Part shown: one piece after another, positions 1 to 6,878 of the stretch
Numbering within the stretch: the stretch's first letter is position 1
Layout of the letters: every line of letters begins with the position of its first letter
Origin: Planctomycetota bacterium
Lineage (GTDB): Bacteria; Planctomycetota; PUPC01; JABMSA01; JAUWKK01
DNA: 12,541 bases
Reading direction: 5' to 3'
Assembly (NCBI GenBank): GCA_030614245.1
Contig: JAUWKK010000041.1
Location: 1 to 12,541, forward strand
Program-made: the position numbers and the translations under genes
The notes under the pieces: model-generated
Database searches by the model: none
The model's input: only the letters and a program-made list of their open reading frames with translations
Told to the model about the DNA's origin: nothing

Positions 1-1
1 C

Positions 2-577
2 AGCATCTACCCGATGGAGACCGTCCGTGAGATAGCCGCAGTCGCACACGAGGCGGGCATCCCTATGCATCTCGCCGGCGCCCGGCTGTTCAATGCGTGC
101 GTCGCTGCCGGCATCGAGCCCCCGGAATACACGCGGCATTTTAATTCGGTGATGCAGTGCTTCTCGAAGGGCCTGGGGGCGCCCGTCGGCTCGATAATAG
201 CCGGCGACGGGGATTTCATCGAGCGCTGCCGCTTCTTCCGAGGACAGTTCGGCGCGGCGATGCCGCAAGCCGGGATAATCGCGGCCGGAGCGATCTACGC
301 ACTAGAGAACAACGTCGTCCGGCTCGCCGAAGACCACGCTCACGCCGCTATGCTGGCCGACGCGCTCACCGCACTCGGAGTGCCAGTGATGCCGTGCGAG
401 ACGAACATAGTATTCTTCACCGTCCCGGACGCAGCAGCCACCGTTGAGGATCTGCGCAACGAAGGAGTACTTGTAAGTGCGATGTCTGACACCAGCATTC
501 GAGCCGTCACGAACCTGAGCGTCGACCGCCCGATGACCGACCGCACAATCGAGGTGCTCAAGAAACTGCTGGGCTGA
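2..577 (+). CDS. threonine aldolase family PLP enzyme, C-terminal part (5' end outside window)
   Basis: This is the C-terminal 191 residues of a fold-type I PLP enzyme of the low-specificity L-threonine aldolase family, which cleaves threonine or allo-threonine to glycine and acetaldehyde. The reading frame is open at the left edge, so the ATG at 14 is internal. Visible family landmarks are HLxGARLFNA, the Schiff-base lysine in CFSKGLGAPVGS, an IYALENNVxRLxEDH helix, and the C-terminal SIRAVTNLSV strand with the substrate-binding arginine. Two normally conserved positions are changed. The Asp of HLDGAR, which contacts the PLP pyridine nitrogen, is Ala (codon GCC at 74-76). The Arg of GGGMRQ is Pro (GAAMPQ, codon CCG at 263-265). 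Family membership is secure, but aldolase activity is doubtful. A diverged relative with another role, or a decaying gene, are alternatives. A stem-loop spans the stop codon. Confidence 0.88.
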   Translation, partial: SIYPMETVREIAAVAHEAGIPMHLAGARLFNACVAAGIEPPEYTRHFNSVMQCFSKGLGAPVGSIIAGDGDFIERCRFFRGQFGAAMPQAGIIAAGAIYALENNVVRLAEDHAHAAMLADALTALGVPVMPCETNIVFFTVPDAAATVEDLRNEGVLVSAMSDTSIRAVTNLSVDRPMTDRTIEVLKKLLG

Positions 578-586
578 ACCCAGCAG
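566..586 (+). other. stem-loop spanning the aldolase stop codon
   Basis: A perfect 8-bp inverted repeat, CTGCTGGG (566-573) and CCCAGCAG (579-586), with a 5-nt loop holding most of the TGA stop (575-577). No T-run follows, so it is not a classical intrinsic terminator. It could stabilise a 3' end, or be chance. Confidence 0.4.
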
Positions 587-611
587 GTAGTGAGAAGAAG
601 TAGGAATACCA

Positions 612-1238
612 ATGCAACCCGACCTGCGCTGCTATTATCATCCTGACCGCGAGGCCGGCGGGCAGTGCGACCGCTGCGGCGATTACCTGTGCGTACAGTG
701 CGTGCGGGAGCATGAGGAGCTGCAAGGCTGCCCAACGTGCCTGTCGTACCTGACGCGCCCCGAACTGCCCAAGCTCATCCGGTACGCCTGCCTGCTCAAC
801 CTGGTGGCGATTGTTGTAGTGATCCCCTGGCTGATGATGGGCATGTTTGGGCGTATGATGCTGGATATGCTTGTGGCGCTGGAGGTGCCGATCGTCTTCT
901 CGTCCATCGTCCTGGCGATGGCCGGATGGAGCGAGAAACGCGACGCCGCCGGGAAGCTGCAAGTGTCTGTATTGTTGCTCTCGTGCTTGCCGCCGATCTT
1001 CTTTTTCGGCTGCTTGCTCGACGGCACATGGGGCCCTCCCGACGGGGAGATATCGGTCCTCGCTTGGCTTGCGGCGGGAGCGCTCTTCTTGGTCTCATTC
1101 ATATTCTGGCTGTGGGCTGTCATCGAAGGCGTGAAGCCGTTGTGGGCGGTGATAGTCTCGTTGGCCACGATGCTCGCATGGCCGGCGTTGCTCGGTTTTG
1201 TTGCGTATGTGTTCTTCTTCGTGTTGCCGTTCATGTAG
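612..1238 (+). CDS. B-box-like zinc-finger multi-pass membrane protein, function unknown
   Basis: A 208-residue protein with a cytosolic-looking N-terminal metal-binding module followed by a hydrophobic body. The first 43 residues carry C7, H10, C19, C22, C27, C30, H34, C40 and C43 in the spacing of a B-box-type zinc finger: CxxH, then CDRC, CVQC and CPTC. Residues about 57-207 contain around five membrane segments (roughly 58-76, 85-105, 116-134, 147-168 and 172-207) with few charged loops. Similar B-box-plus-membrane proteins are common hypothetical proteins in environmental bacteria; I know of no established role. The ATG is preceded by TAGGAAT at a plausible distance. It lies 34 nt after the aldolase and may share its transcript. 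Zinc binding is an inference from the Cys/His pattern. Confidence 0.8.
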   Translation: MQPDLRCYYHPDREAGGQCDRCGDYLCVQCVREHEELQGCPTCLSYLTRPELPKLIRYACLLNLVAIVVVIPWLMMGMFGRMMLDMLVALEVPIVFSSIVLAMAGWSEKRDAAGKLQVSVLLLSCLPPIFFFGCLLDGTWGPPDGEISVLAWLAAGALFLVSFIFWLWAVIEGVKPLWAVIVSLATMLAWPALLGFVAYVFFFVLPFM

Positions 1239-1267
1239 CCGCTGTGATGGAACGGTCACCAAGCGGC
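1238..1267 (+). terminator. terminator-like stem-loop after the B-box gene
   Basis: The arms are GCCGCT+GTGA (1238-1247) and TCAC (1256-1259), 2-nt bulge, AGCGGC (1262-1267), giving a ten-pair stem with an 8-nt loop. It starts at the last base of the TAG stop. There is no downstream T-run, so termination is uncertain. The long gene-free stretch that follows and the new promoter at 1510 make a transcript boundary here plausible. Confidence 0.35.
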
Positions 1268-1285
1268 GCTGCTGAGATTCTGCGT

Positions 1286-1380
1286 TCATGTCATGCTGAG
1301 CTCTGAGCGAAGCATCTTTTCGCCTTCAAACGCTGTCTCGGTAAAGATTCTTCGTCGCTACGCTCCTCAGAATGACATGA
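1286..1380. repeat. 95-bp palindromic intergenic element with 15-bp inverted termini
   Basis: The left end TCATGTCATGCTGAG (1286-1300) is the reverse complement of the right end CTCAGAATGACATGA (1366-1380) at 14 of 15 positions. Further in, GCGAAGCATCTT on the left and AAGATTCTTCGTCGC on the right also pair imperfectly, so the whole element can fold into a long hairpin. There is no coding capacity beyond short open frames. Non-autonomous palindromic elements with TGTCATNCTGAG-type ends occur widely in bacterial intergenic regions; assignment to that kind is from memory. A 225-nt open frame crosses it but shows no protein-like features. Confidence 0.65.
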
Positions 1381-1433
1381 AAACAACATTCCGCTCGCAG
1401 CAGAATGTTCAGCATATATCGCTCCTGTTATTA

Positions 1434-1457
1434 TCTGCGTTCATCTGCGTTCATCTG
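1434..1457. repeat. tandem 10-bp direct repeat TCTGCGTTCA
   Basis: Two exact head-to-tail copies of TCTGCGTTCA (1434-1443, 1444-1453) and the first four bases of a third. The same 10-mer also occurs once at 1279-1288, overlapping the left end of the 95-bp palindromic element. Three exact copies in 175 bp suggest a repeat family or an insertion footprint. Confidence 0.6.
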
Positions 1458-1509
1458 TCGTTCCGTCAATGTCCGAACGGACCAACCGGCTCGCGCATGC
1501 TTTCCGCCC

Positions 1510-1538
1510 TTGATTGAGCGCGGGGGATTTGGTAGAAT
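1510..1538 (+). promoter_or_regulatory. sigma70-type promoter for ctpA
   Basis: TTGATT at 1510-1515 (4/6 match to TTGACA) and TAGAAT at 1533-1538 (5/6 match to TATAAT), separated by 17 bp, the optimal spacing. It sits in the gene-free stretch upstream of ctpA and predicts transcription starting near 1545 with a leader of about 105 nt. Confidence 0.55.
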
Positions 1539-1543
1539 CAAGT

Positions 1544-1565
1544 TGCAGGCGATACTCTGCCTGCA
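1544..1565 (+). promoter_or_regulatory. inverted repeat at the predicted ctpA transcription start
   Basis: TGCAGGC (1544-1550) and GCCTGCA (1559-1565) are a perfect 7-bp inverted repeat with an 8-nt centre, placed at the predicted +1. It could be an operator or the 5' stem of the leader RNA. Which one cannot be decided from sequence. Confidence 0.35.
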
Positions 1566-1616
1566 GGGCGCATCGAAAGATGTGTGCGGCCCGATCGCAG
1601 TCATCCCTGGGATATA

Positions 1617-1649
1617 TTCGTAATTTGTTACTGCAAAAGGTGTTACGAA
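1617..1649 (+). promoter_or_regulatory. ctpA: leader hairpin enclosing the ctpA ribosome binding site
   Basis: TTCGTAA (1617-1623) and TTACGAA (1643-1649) are perfectly complementary. The right arm ends exactly at the base before the ATG (1650). The Shine-Dalgarno-like AAAAGG (1635-1640) lies in the 19-nt loop. A second TTAC at 1628-1631 offers GTAA an alternative partner. The weak, AT-rich stem could tune initiation. It also supports 1650 over a start at 1584. Confidence 0.4.
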
Positions 1650-3083
1650 ATGAGAAAACGTGAACTGGTATGGATAATCATCTCCGCAATGCTGCTCTAT
1701 CTGCTGGCAGAGGGGCGGGTGACGGCGAAACAGGACGGGCTATACTCCGAGTACGAGACGATGACCACGATCATCGACCGTGTCCTCGATTCCTACGTCG
1801 AGGAGGTCGAGCCCAAGAGGTTATTCTACGGCGCTTACGACGGAATGCTGGCGACGCTGGACCCGTACAGCAGCTTCCTGCCGCCCCAGGACAAGGAGGA
1901 TCTGGAAGTCGACACCGTCGGCCAGTTCGGAGGCGTCGGCATCGAGATCACTGTTGACGAGCGGAAAGTGCTGACCGTCGAGACGCCGCTCGAGGGCACT
2001 CCGGCATTCTTCGCCGGGGTCAGGCCGGGCGACAAGATCGTCGAGATCGAGGGCGAATCCACGAGGGCCGACCCGAGCAAGACCCGCTACGAGATACTCC
2101 GCGATGCCGTCAAGAAGCTTCGCGGCCCCAAGGGCACGAAAGTGCGGTTTCGCGTATTCCACGTCGATACGCGAAACTACGAGGACATCACCATCACACG
2201 CGACATAATCAAAGTCAACAGCATCGTCAGCAGGAAGATGGTCGACGAAGACGCCGGCATCGGCTACATCCGCTTGAGCAAATTCCAGCAGAAAACAGCG
2301 GGCGAACTCGACAAAACCGTGAAGGAACTCCTCGATCGAGGCATGAAATCGCTCATCGTGGACCTGCGGTTCAATCCCGGTGGCTTGCTCGATACTTCGG
2401 TCGAGGTCTCAAACCGTTTCATCGAGAAGGGCAAAATCGTCTCGACAAGGGGCCGGACGGCCAAATCCGAACGGGTCTTCAAGGCCAAGCCGGGCCTCGC
2501 GTATGACGACTTCCCGCTGGCAGTGCTGATCTCCCCGCGCAGTGCAAGCGCATCGGAGATCTTCGCCGGATGCGTGCAGGACCACAAACGCGGCATCATC
2601 ATAGGCGAGCGCAGCTTCGGCAAAGGCTCGGTGCAGACCGTCATCCCGCTGGAAGGGGGCAGATCGGCCATAAAGCTAACTACTGCAAAGTATTACACGC
2701 CATCGGGCCGCTGCATACATCGTACACCCGAGGCCACCGAGAAGGGCGAGTGGGGTATACATCCCGACATCGAGGTCAAGATATCCTTCCAGGAAACGCT
2801 CGATCTCATCGATAGCTGGCGCAAGGAGCATCTCATCCAGACCCCTCCGAAAGACGGCGAGGAAGCGAAGGACCCCGAGACCGACGAGAAGGCCGAGAAG
2901 AAAGACGAGCCTCCGAAGTCGAACCGCGACCAGATGGACGATCTCTTGGGCCCGGCAGGTGCGCAAGATGCCGGTAAAACCGGTGAAGATGCCAGGAAAG
3001 GCCCGTTCGTTGACCGCCAGCTCGAGGCCGCCGTCTCGGTGCTCAAGGGAGTAATGCTCGACAGGACGCGGCTGGGGAAATGA
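1650..3083 (+). CDS. ctpA: S41 carboxy-terminal processing protease
   Basis: A 477-residue PDZ serine protease of the CtpA/Tsp (S41A) family, which trims or degrades envelope proteins from their C-terminus. An N-terminal hydrophobic segment (about residues 6-24, after MRKREL) anchors or exports it. A substrate-gate region ends in LDPYSSFLPP, then comes a PDZ domain with FGGVGIEI and GVRPGDKIVEIEG. The catalytic domain has VDLRFNPGGLLD, then SASASE with the nucleophile Ser300, and FGKGSVQT with the general-base Lys325. The 25-residue Ser-Lys spacing matches the family. The C-terminal tail (about 395-445) is rich in Lys, Glu and Asp and looks disordered. The ATG at 1650 is chosen because the membrane segment follows directly and AAAAGG precedes it; extension to 1584 would add a Cys-rich stretch before the anchor. 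It heads the long gene run. Confidence 0.93.
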   Translation: MRKRELVWIIISAMLLYLLAEGRVTAKQDGLYSEYETMTTIIDRVLDSYVEEVEPKRLFYGAYDGMLATLDPYSSFLPPQDKEDLEVDTVGQFGGVGIEITVDERKVLTVETPLEGTPAFFAGVRPGDKIVEIEGESTRADPSKTRYEILRDAVKKLRGPKGTKVRFRVFHVDTRNYEDITITRDIIKVNSIVSRKMVDEDAGIGYIRLSKFQQKTAGELDKTVKELLDRGMKSLIVDLRFNPGGLLDTSVEVSNRFIEKGKIVSTRGRTAKSERVFKAKPGLAYDDFPLAVLISPRSASASEIFAGCVQDHKRGIIIGERSFGKGSVQTVIPLEGGRSAIKLTTAKYYTPSGRCIHRTPEATEKGEWGIHPDIEVKISFQETLDLIDSWRKEHLIQTPPKDGEEAKDPETDEKAEKKDEPPKSNRDQMDDLLGPAGAQDAGKTGEDARKGPFVDRQLEAAVSVLKGVMLDRTRLGK

Positions 3084-3131
3084 TCGCCGCACAATGATGA
3101 TTAAGGCCGGAAACGCTGCGAGACATCTCCC

Positions 3132-4157
3132 TTGCTTATCCTGGGCATAGAAAGCTCCTGCGACGAGACCGCCGCCGCTGTCGTGGAGGACGGTCGGCGG
3201 ATCATGTCGAACGTGATCGCTTCACAGCAGCATCTGCATCGCAAATACGGCGGGGTAGTGCCCGAGATCGCCTGCCGCGCACATGTCGAGGCGATCGTCG
3301 CCACACTCGATGAGGCGCTCGCCGAGGCCGATGTTACGCTCGATGACCTCGACGCCGTCGCCGTGGCGAACCGTCCCGGCCTGATCGGCGCCCTTCTCAT
3401 CGGCCTGACGGCCGCGAAGTCTATAGCATGGGCCAGAGAGCTTCCGCTGGCGGCTGTGAGCCACATTCATGCCCACCTCTACGCGAATATCCTGAACGAG
3501 CCGGGGCTGCCGATGCCCTTCGTCGGGCTTATAGCGTCAGGCGGGCATACCAGCATAGCAATCTGCCGAAGCGTAATGGATATGGACATCATAGGCTCGA
3601 CGACCGACGACGCTGCTGGCGAGGCATTCGATAAAGTCGCGAAGATACTGGAGTTAGGCTATCCCGGCGGGCCGATAATCGACCGCTTGGCCCGCGACGG
3701 CGATCCGAATGCATTCAACCTGCCGCGGACATATCTCGAACCCGGTTCCCTCGATTTCAGCTTCAGCGGCATCAAGACGGCGGTGCTTTACGCCTGGCGC
3801 GGCCAGCCGGGCAGGATGCGCGGCACCGACGGCCACAAAGGCGCCGCTTCGCCCGAGGCCGTTCCCGACATGGCCGCGAGCTTCCAGGAGGCTGTCGTAC
3901 AGGTGCTCGTCGACAAGACTCTCGACGCCGCTGGACGTCATGGCGTATCGCACGTGGCAATCGGCGGCGGCGTGGCGTGCAATTCGCGATTGCGAGAAGT
4001 CTTGACACAGAAGGCCAAAACTGAGAACATCACCGTTCACGTGCCCCCGCCGGCATTGTGCACCGACAACGCGGCGATGGTCGCCGGTTTGGCATATCAT
4101 TACGTCAATTCCGGCTTGACCGCACCGCTGGATGTCGATGCCTTCTCGCGGCTGTGA
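3132..4157 (+). CDS. tsaD: tRNA N6-adenosine threonylcarbamoyltransferase
   Basis: A 341-residue TsaD (Gcp/YgjD) protein of the ASKHA fold. It transfers the threonylcarbamoyl group from TC-AMP to A37 of ANN-decoding tRNAs, working in the cytoplasm with TsaB and TsaE. It opens with LILGIESSCDETAAAVV and has YGGVVPEIACRAH, the metal-binding HIHAH (His111, His115), IASGGHTSI, DDAAGEAFDKVAK, FSGIKTAV, GGGVACNSRLRE, and CTDNAAM with the third metal ligand Asp312. Length is normal. The start is TTG at 3132. The in-frame stop TAA at 3102 and the lack of any ATG, GTG or other TTG in between leave no alternative, though no strong Shine-Dalgarno site is visible. It lies 48 nt after ctpA. A 6-bp inverted repeat (GGCTGT 4150-4155, ACAGCC 4175-4180) brackets its stop region. 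Confidence 0.96.
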   Translation: MLILGIESSCDETAAAVVEDGRRIMSNVIASQQHLHRKYGGVVPEIACRAHVEAIVATLDEALAEADVTLDDLDAVAVANRPGLIGALLIGLTAAKSIAWARELPLAAVSHIHAHLYANILNEPGLPMPFVGLIASGGHTSIAICRSVMDMDIIGSTTDDAAGEAFDKVAKILELGYPGGPIIDRLARDGDPNAFNLPRTYLEPGSLDFSFSGIKTAVLYAWRGQPGRMRGTDGHKGAASPEAVPDMAASFQEAVVQVLVDKTLDAAGRHGVSHVAIGGGVACNSRLREVLTQKAKTENITVHVPPPALCTDNAAMVAGLAYHYVNSGLTAPLDVDAFSRL

Positions 4158-4203
4158 CGTCGTAACTGCCTGGTACAGCCATAGATAGGCATAGCAAGTC
4201 GCA

Positions 4204-4962
4204 ATGGATATCAACAAGATCAAAGAGCTTCTTGAATCGGTAAGGTCCGGCGAAACGGACATCGGCGATGCAGTCGAAGCTCTGCGGAAACTGCCGTTCG
4301 ATGATTTGGGCTTTGCGAAGGTAGACACGCACCGCCACTTGCGCTGCGGCTTTCCAGAGGTGATTTTCGGCCAGGGGAAGACGCCCGAGCAGGTACTGCA
4401 GATAGCAAAGCAAATAATCGATTCGGGCAGCCCATTGATGGCTACCCGCGTCAGCCAGGAACAGATCGATCTGCTGCATTCCGAGATCCCCGGCCTTGAC
4501 GTGCATGAGGTTGCCAGGATAGTCAGCCTCGGCCTCCCCCAGGGCGAGCCGAAGGGCGGTACGATCCTCGTCGTCTCGGCCGGCACGTCGGATATGCCCG
4601 TCGCCGAAGAGGCCCGCGTCACGGCCGAACTCATGGGCAACAGGGTCGAGAGCGTCTACGACGCCGGTGTGGCGGGCATCCACCGGCTGCTCGAGCGGAC
4701 GGACGCGATCCAGCAGGCGAATGTCATCGTCGTAGTGGCGGGAATGGAAGGAGCTCTCGCGAGCGTGGTGGGCGGGCTCTCGCATCGCCCGGTAATCGCC
4801 GTGCCAACGAGCGTCGGGTACGGCGCGTCGTTCGGCGGCCTCGCCCCGATGCTGACGATGCTCAATAGTTGCGCCTCCGGCGTCTCGGTAGTGAATATCG
4901 ACAACGGCTTCGGCGCCGGATATATCGCATCATTGATAAATCAGACGGCGGTGCAGCGATGA
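4204..4962 (+). CDS. larB: nickel-pincer cofactor biosynthesis protein LarB
   Basis: A 252-residue LarB, the enzyme that carboxylates the pyridinium ring of nicotinic acid adenine dinucleotide and hydrolyses its phosphoanhydride, giving pyridinium-3,5-dicarboxylate mononucleotide for LarE and LarC. An N-terminal helical part includes DTHRHLRCGFPEVIFGQGKT. The PurE-like domain follows, with VVSAGTSDMPVAEEA, VYDAGVAGIHRL, VVAGMEGALASVVGGL, VPTSVGYGASFGG and LNSCASGVSVVNIDNGFGAG. Cys223 matches the conserved cysteine proposed as the nucleophile that activates the dinucleotide. The family is often misnamed as an AIR carboxylase. Neither larC nor larE is in the window, so use in a nickel-dependent racemase pathway is likely but not shown. 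Its TGA overlaps the nnrD start in ATGA, implying coupled translation. Confidence 0.93.
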   Translation: MDINKIKELLESVRSGETDIGDAVEALRKLPFDDLGFAKVDTHRHLRCGFPEVIFGQGKTPEQVLQIAKQIIDSGSPLMATRVSQEQIDLLHSEIPGLDVHEVARIVSLGLPQGEPKGGTILVVSAGTSDMPVAEEARVTAELMGNRVESVYDAGVAGIHRLLERTDAIQQANVIVVVAGMEGALASVVGGLSHRPVIAVPTSVGYGASFGGLAPMLTMLNSCASGVSVVNIDNGFGAGYIASLINQTAVQR

Positions 4963-5798
4963 CAACCCTGCCTCAATTGCCGCCCCGGCCGGTTGACGGC
5001 CACAAGGGCGACTTCGGCCGCGTGCTCGTGGTGGCCGGCCGCCGTGGGATGATCGGCGCGGCGGAATTGTGCTCGAGGGCCGCTCTAAAGACCGGTTCCG
5101 GGCTGGTTCTTGCAGTTACGCCCGAAGAATGCTATCCTATCCTCGCGGCCAAGCTGACGTGCGGTATGACAATGCCGGCGCCGCAGACGCCGACAGGCGG
5201 CTTCGCCCTCGGCGCGTGGCGGCAGATCGCTGATATTGCCGAAGGGTTCGATGTAATCGCGCTCGGCCCCGGCTTCGGACGCCATCCCTCGACGCAGGCG
5301 CTTGCTGTGCGCCTGATCGAGGAGATCGACCGCCCGATGGTGATCGACGCCGACGCGTTGTTCGCCGTCGCCACCGAACCTGGTCACTTGAACCTTGCTC
5401 GCGCCATCATCACCCCGCATCCTGGCGAGATGGCACGGCTGACGGGCAAGACGACCGCGGAAGTGCAGAAGTCACGGGAACTTACAGCATCGGAAGTTGC
5501 CAAGGCCACCGGAGCTGTTGTCGTGCGGAAAGGCCACGGGACGGTTATTACCGATGGCTCGCGGGTCGAGATCAACCCCACGGGCAACCCCGGCATGGCC
5601 ACGGCCGGCGCCGGAGACGTCCTGACGGGAATGATTGCCGCACTCGTCGGGCAGAAGATGGGATTGTTCGACGCTGCGCGGCTGGGCGTATATCTTCACG
5701 GTCGGGCAGGCGACACCGCCGCCGCGCGCATCGGCCAGCTATCGGTGACGGCCGCCGATATTCTCGATGTATTCTCCGGACCCGTTCCGGAGATATAA
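4959..5798 (+). CDS. nnrD: ADP/ATP-dependent NAD(P)H-hydrate dehydratase (stand-alone)
   Basis: A 279-residue ribokinase-like dehydratase (YjeF C-terminal/CARKD family) that repairs hydrated NADH and NADPH at the expense of ADP or ATP. The N-terminal part carries HKGDFGRVLVVAGRRGMIGA and AALKTGSGLV. The middle has VIALGPGFGR, VIDADAL and TPHPGEMARL. The C-terminal nucleotide-binding part has VVVRKGHGTVI and NPGMATAGAGDVLTG, with Asp220 as the expected catalytic base. The NnrE epimerase domain often fused in front is absent, so this is the single-domain form. The ATG at 4959 overlaps the larB stop by 4 nt and gives the family's usual N-terminus; a longer in-frame start inside larB adds only Arg-rich shadow sequence. 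The gene ends within a dyad and TATAAT element. Confidence 0.93.
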   Translation: MTTLPQLPPRPVDGHKGDFGRVLVVAGRRGMIGAAELCSRAALKTGSGLVLAVTPEECYPILAAKLTCGMTMPAPQTPTGGFALGAWRQIADIAEGFDVIALGPGFGRHPSTQALAVRLIEEIDRPMVIDADALFAVATEPGHLNLARAIITPHPGEMARLTGKTTAEVQKSRELTASEVAKATGAVVVRKGHGTVITDGSRVEINPTGNPGMATAGAGDVLTGMIAALVGQKMGLFDAARLGVYLHGRAGDTAAARIGQLSVTAADILDVFSGPVPEI

Positions 5799-5799
5799 T
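5773..5799 (+). promoter_or_regulatory. dyad abutting a perfect TATAAT box upstream of the dehydrogenase/E1-E2 genes
   Basis: TCTCCGGA (5773-5780) and TCCGGAGA (5786-5793) form a perfect 8-bp dyad with a 5-bp centre. It is followed directly by TATAAT (5794-5799), which overlaps the nnrD stop. No strong -35 is seen; TTCTCC at 5772 is the nearest match. The layout suits a regulator-bound promoter firing about 30 nt before the GTG at 5835. A hairpin at the nnrD 3' end is the alternative reading. Confidence 0.4.
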
Positions 5800-5834
5800 G
5801 CATTGCGGGCTGCAACAGGGAGACCTTCAATAGG

Positions 5835-6875
5835 GTGAAAGCAGCGGTTCTTCAAGAAATCGGGCGGATGGAGACGGTCGACGTGCCCGTGCCGAAGCCC
5901 GAGCCGGGCGGGCTCGTCGTGAAGGTCGAGGCCTGCGCCGTCTGCGGCACGGACGTTAAGTGCTATCGCCACGGCCACCGGAATATCATAATGCCGCGGG
6001 TAACGGGCCATGAGATGGCCGGCGTCGTCAGCGAGATCGGCGAAGGAGTGCAGGATTATGTGATCGGAGACCGCGTGGCGGTTGCGCCGGCCGTGCCGTG
6101 CGGCGAATGCGTCTACTGCCGGCGAGGCGCGCAGAGCATGTGCGACAACCTGACGGCGATCGGCTATCACTATGACGGCGGCTTCGCCGAATACCTGGCG
6201 GTCCCGCCGGTAGCCGTACGCAACGGCTGCGTCAATCACATCCCCGAGGGGGTGTCGTTCGAGGCGGCCGCGCTCGCCGAGCCGCTCGCCTGCTGCATCA
6301 ACGCCCGGGAGCTCAGCCGCATGGGGCTCGGTCACACGGTTGTCGTCGTCGGAGCCGGCCCGATAGGCTGCCTGAACGTTCAACTGGCCAACTGCTGCGG
6401 CGCGGCGAAGACGCTCCTGATCGATATCTCGCCGGAACGGCTCGGGATGGCGCGCATCGCCGGAGCGGACGTCTACATCAACAGCGCCGAAGAAGACGCC
6501 ATAAGCCGCGTAATGGACGAAACGCACGGCCTGGGAGCGGATATAGTCATCACGGCCTGTTCGGTCGGCGCGGCACAGGAGCTGTCGCTGAAACTCGTCG
6601 CCAAGCGCGGTGTCGTCAACTTCTTCGGAGGACTCCCGAAGGACCGGCCGACGATCGATTTCGACAGCAACCTTTTGCATTATCGCGAGTTCTACGTGGT
6701 TGGCAACCACGGTTCGGCTCCCCGGCACAACGCGCTGGCGCTGAGCCTGATCGGCTCGGGCAAGGTCGAGACCCAGGCGCTCATCACCCATCGCCTGCCG
6801 ATCCAGGAGACATTGGAGGGCATCGGCATCACCGAGCGTGCCGAGGGCCTCAAGACAATCATCAGCGGAGTTTGA
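5835..6875 (+). CDS. zinc-dependent medium-chain alcohol/polyol dehydrogenase
   Basis: A 346-residue MDR-superfamily dehydrogenase of the sorbitol/threonine/butanediol dehydrogenase type, oxidising a secondary alcohol with NAD(P)+. The catalytic-zinc residues are Cys37 in CGTD, the GHE pair (His59, Glu60) and Glu149 in AEPL. The structural-zinc lobe has Cys89, Cys92, Cys95 and Cys103. The Rossmann fold shows GAGPIG (173-178), and Asp197 at the end of the next strand favours NAD over NADP. The start is GTG at 5835, where the protein begins MKAAVLQ as is usual; AGGGAG lies upstream. It ends 3 nt before the E1-alpha ATG, so the two are almost surely co-transcribed. In aco operons a butanediol dehydrogenase accompanies acetoin dehydrogenase genes, which makes 2,3-butanediol a candidate substrate, but this is only context. 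Confidence 0.9.
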   Translation: MKAAVLQEIGRMETVDVPVPKPEPGGLVVKVEACAVCGTDVKCYRHGHRNIIMPRVTGHEMAGVVSEIGEGVQDYVIGDRVAVAPAVPCGECVYCRRGAQSMCDNLTAIGYHYDGGFAEYLAVPPVAVRNGCVNHIPEGVSFEAAALAEPLACCINARELSRMGLGHTVVVVGAGPIGCLNVQLANCCGAAKTLLIDISPERLGMARIAGADVYINSAEEDAISRVMDETHGLGADIVITACSVGAAQELSLKLVAKRGVVNFFGGLPKDRPTIDFDSNLLHYREFYVVGNHGSAPRHNALALSLIGSGKVETQALITHRLPIQETLEGIGITERAEGLKTIISGV

Positions 6876-6878
6876 AGT

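Noticed and set aside
1293..1517. Small ORF across the palindromic element
   Set aside because: It crosses both inverted ends and the 10-bp repeats, and has no ribosome site or protein-like composition.
1584..1649. Upstream ATG extension of ctpA
   Set aside because: It would place 22 residues, including three Cys, before the membrane anchor, and it crosses the leader hairpin. The start at 1650 has a suitable ribosome site.
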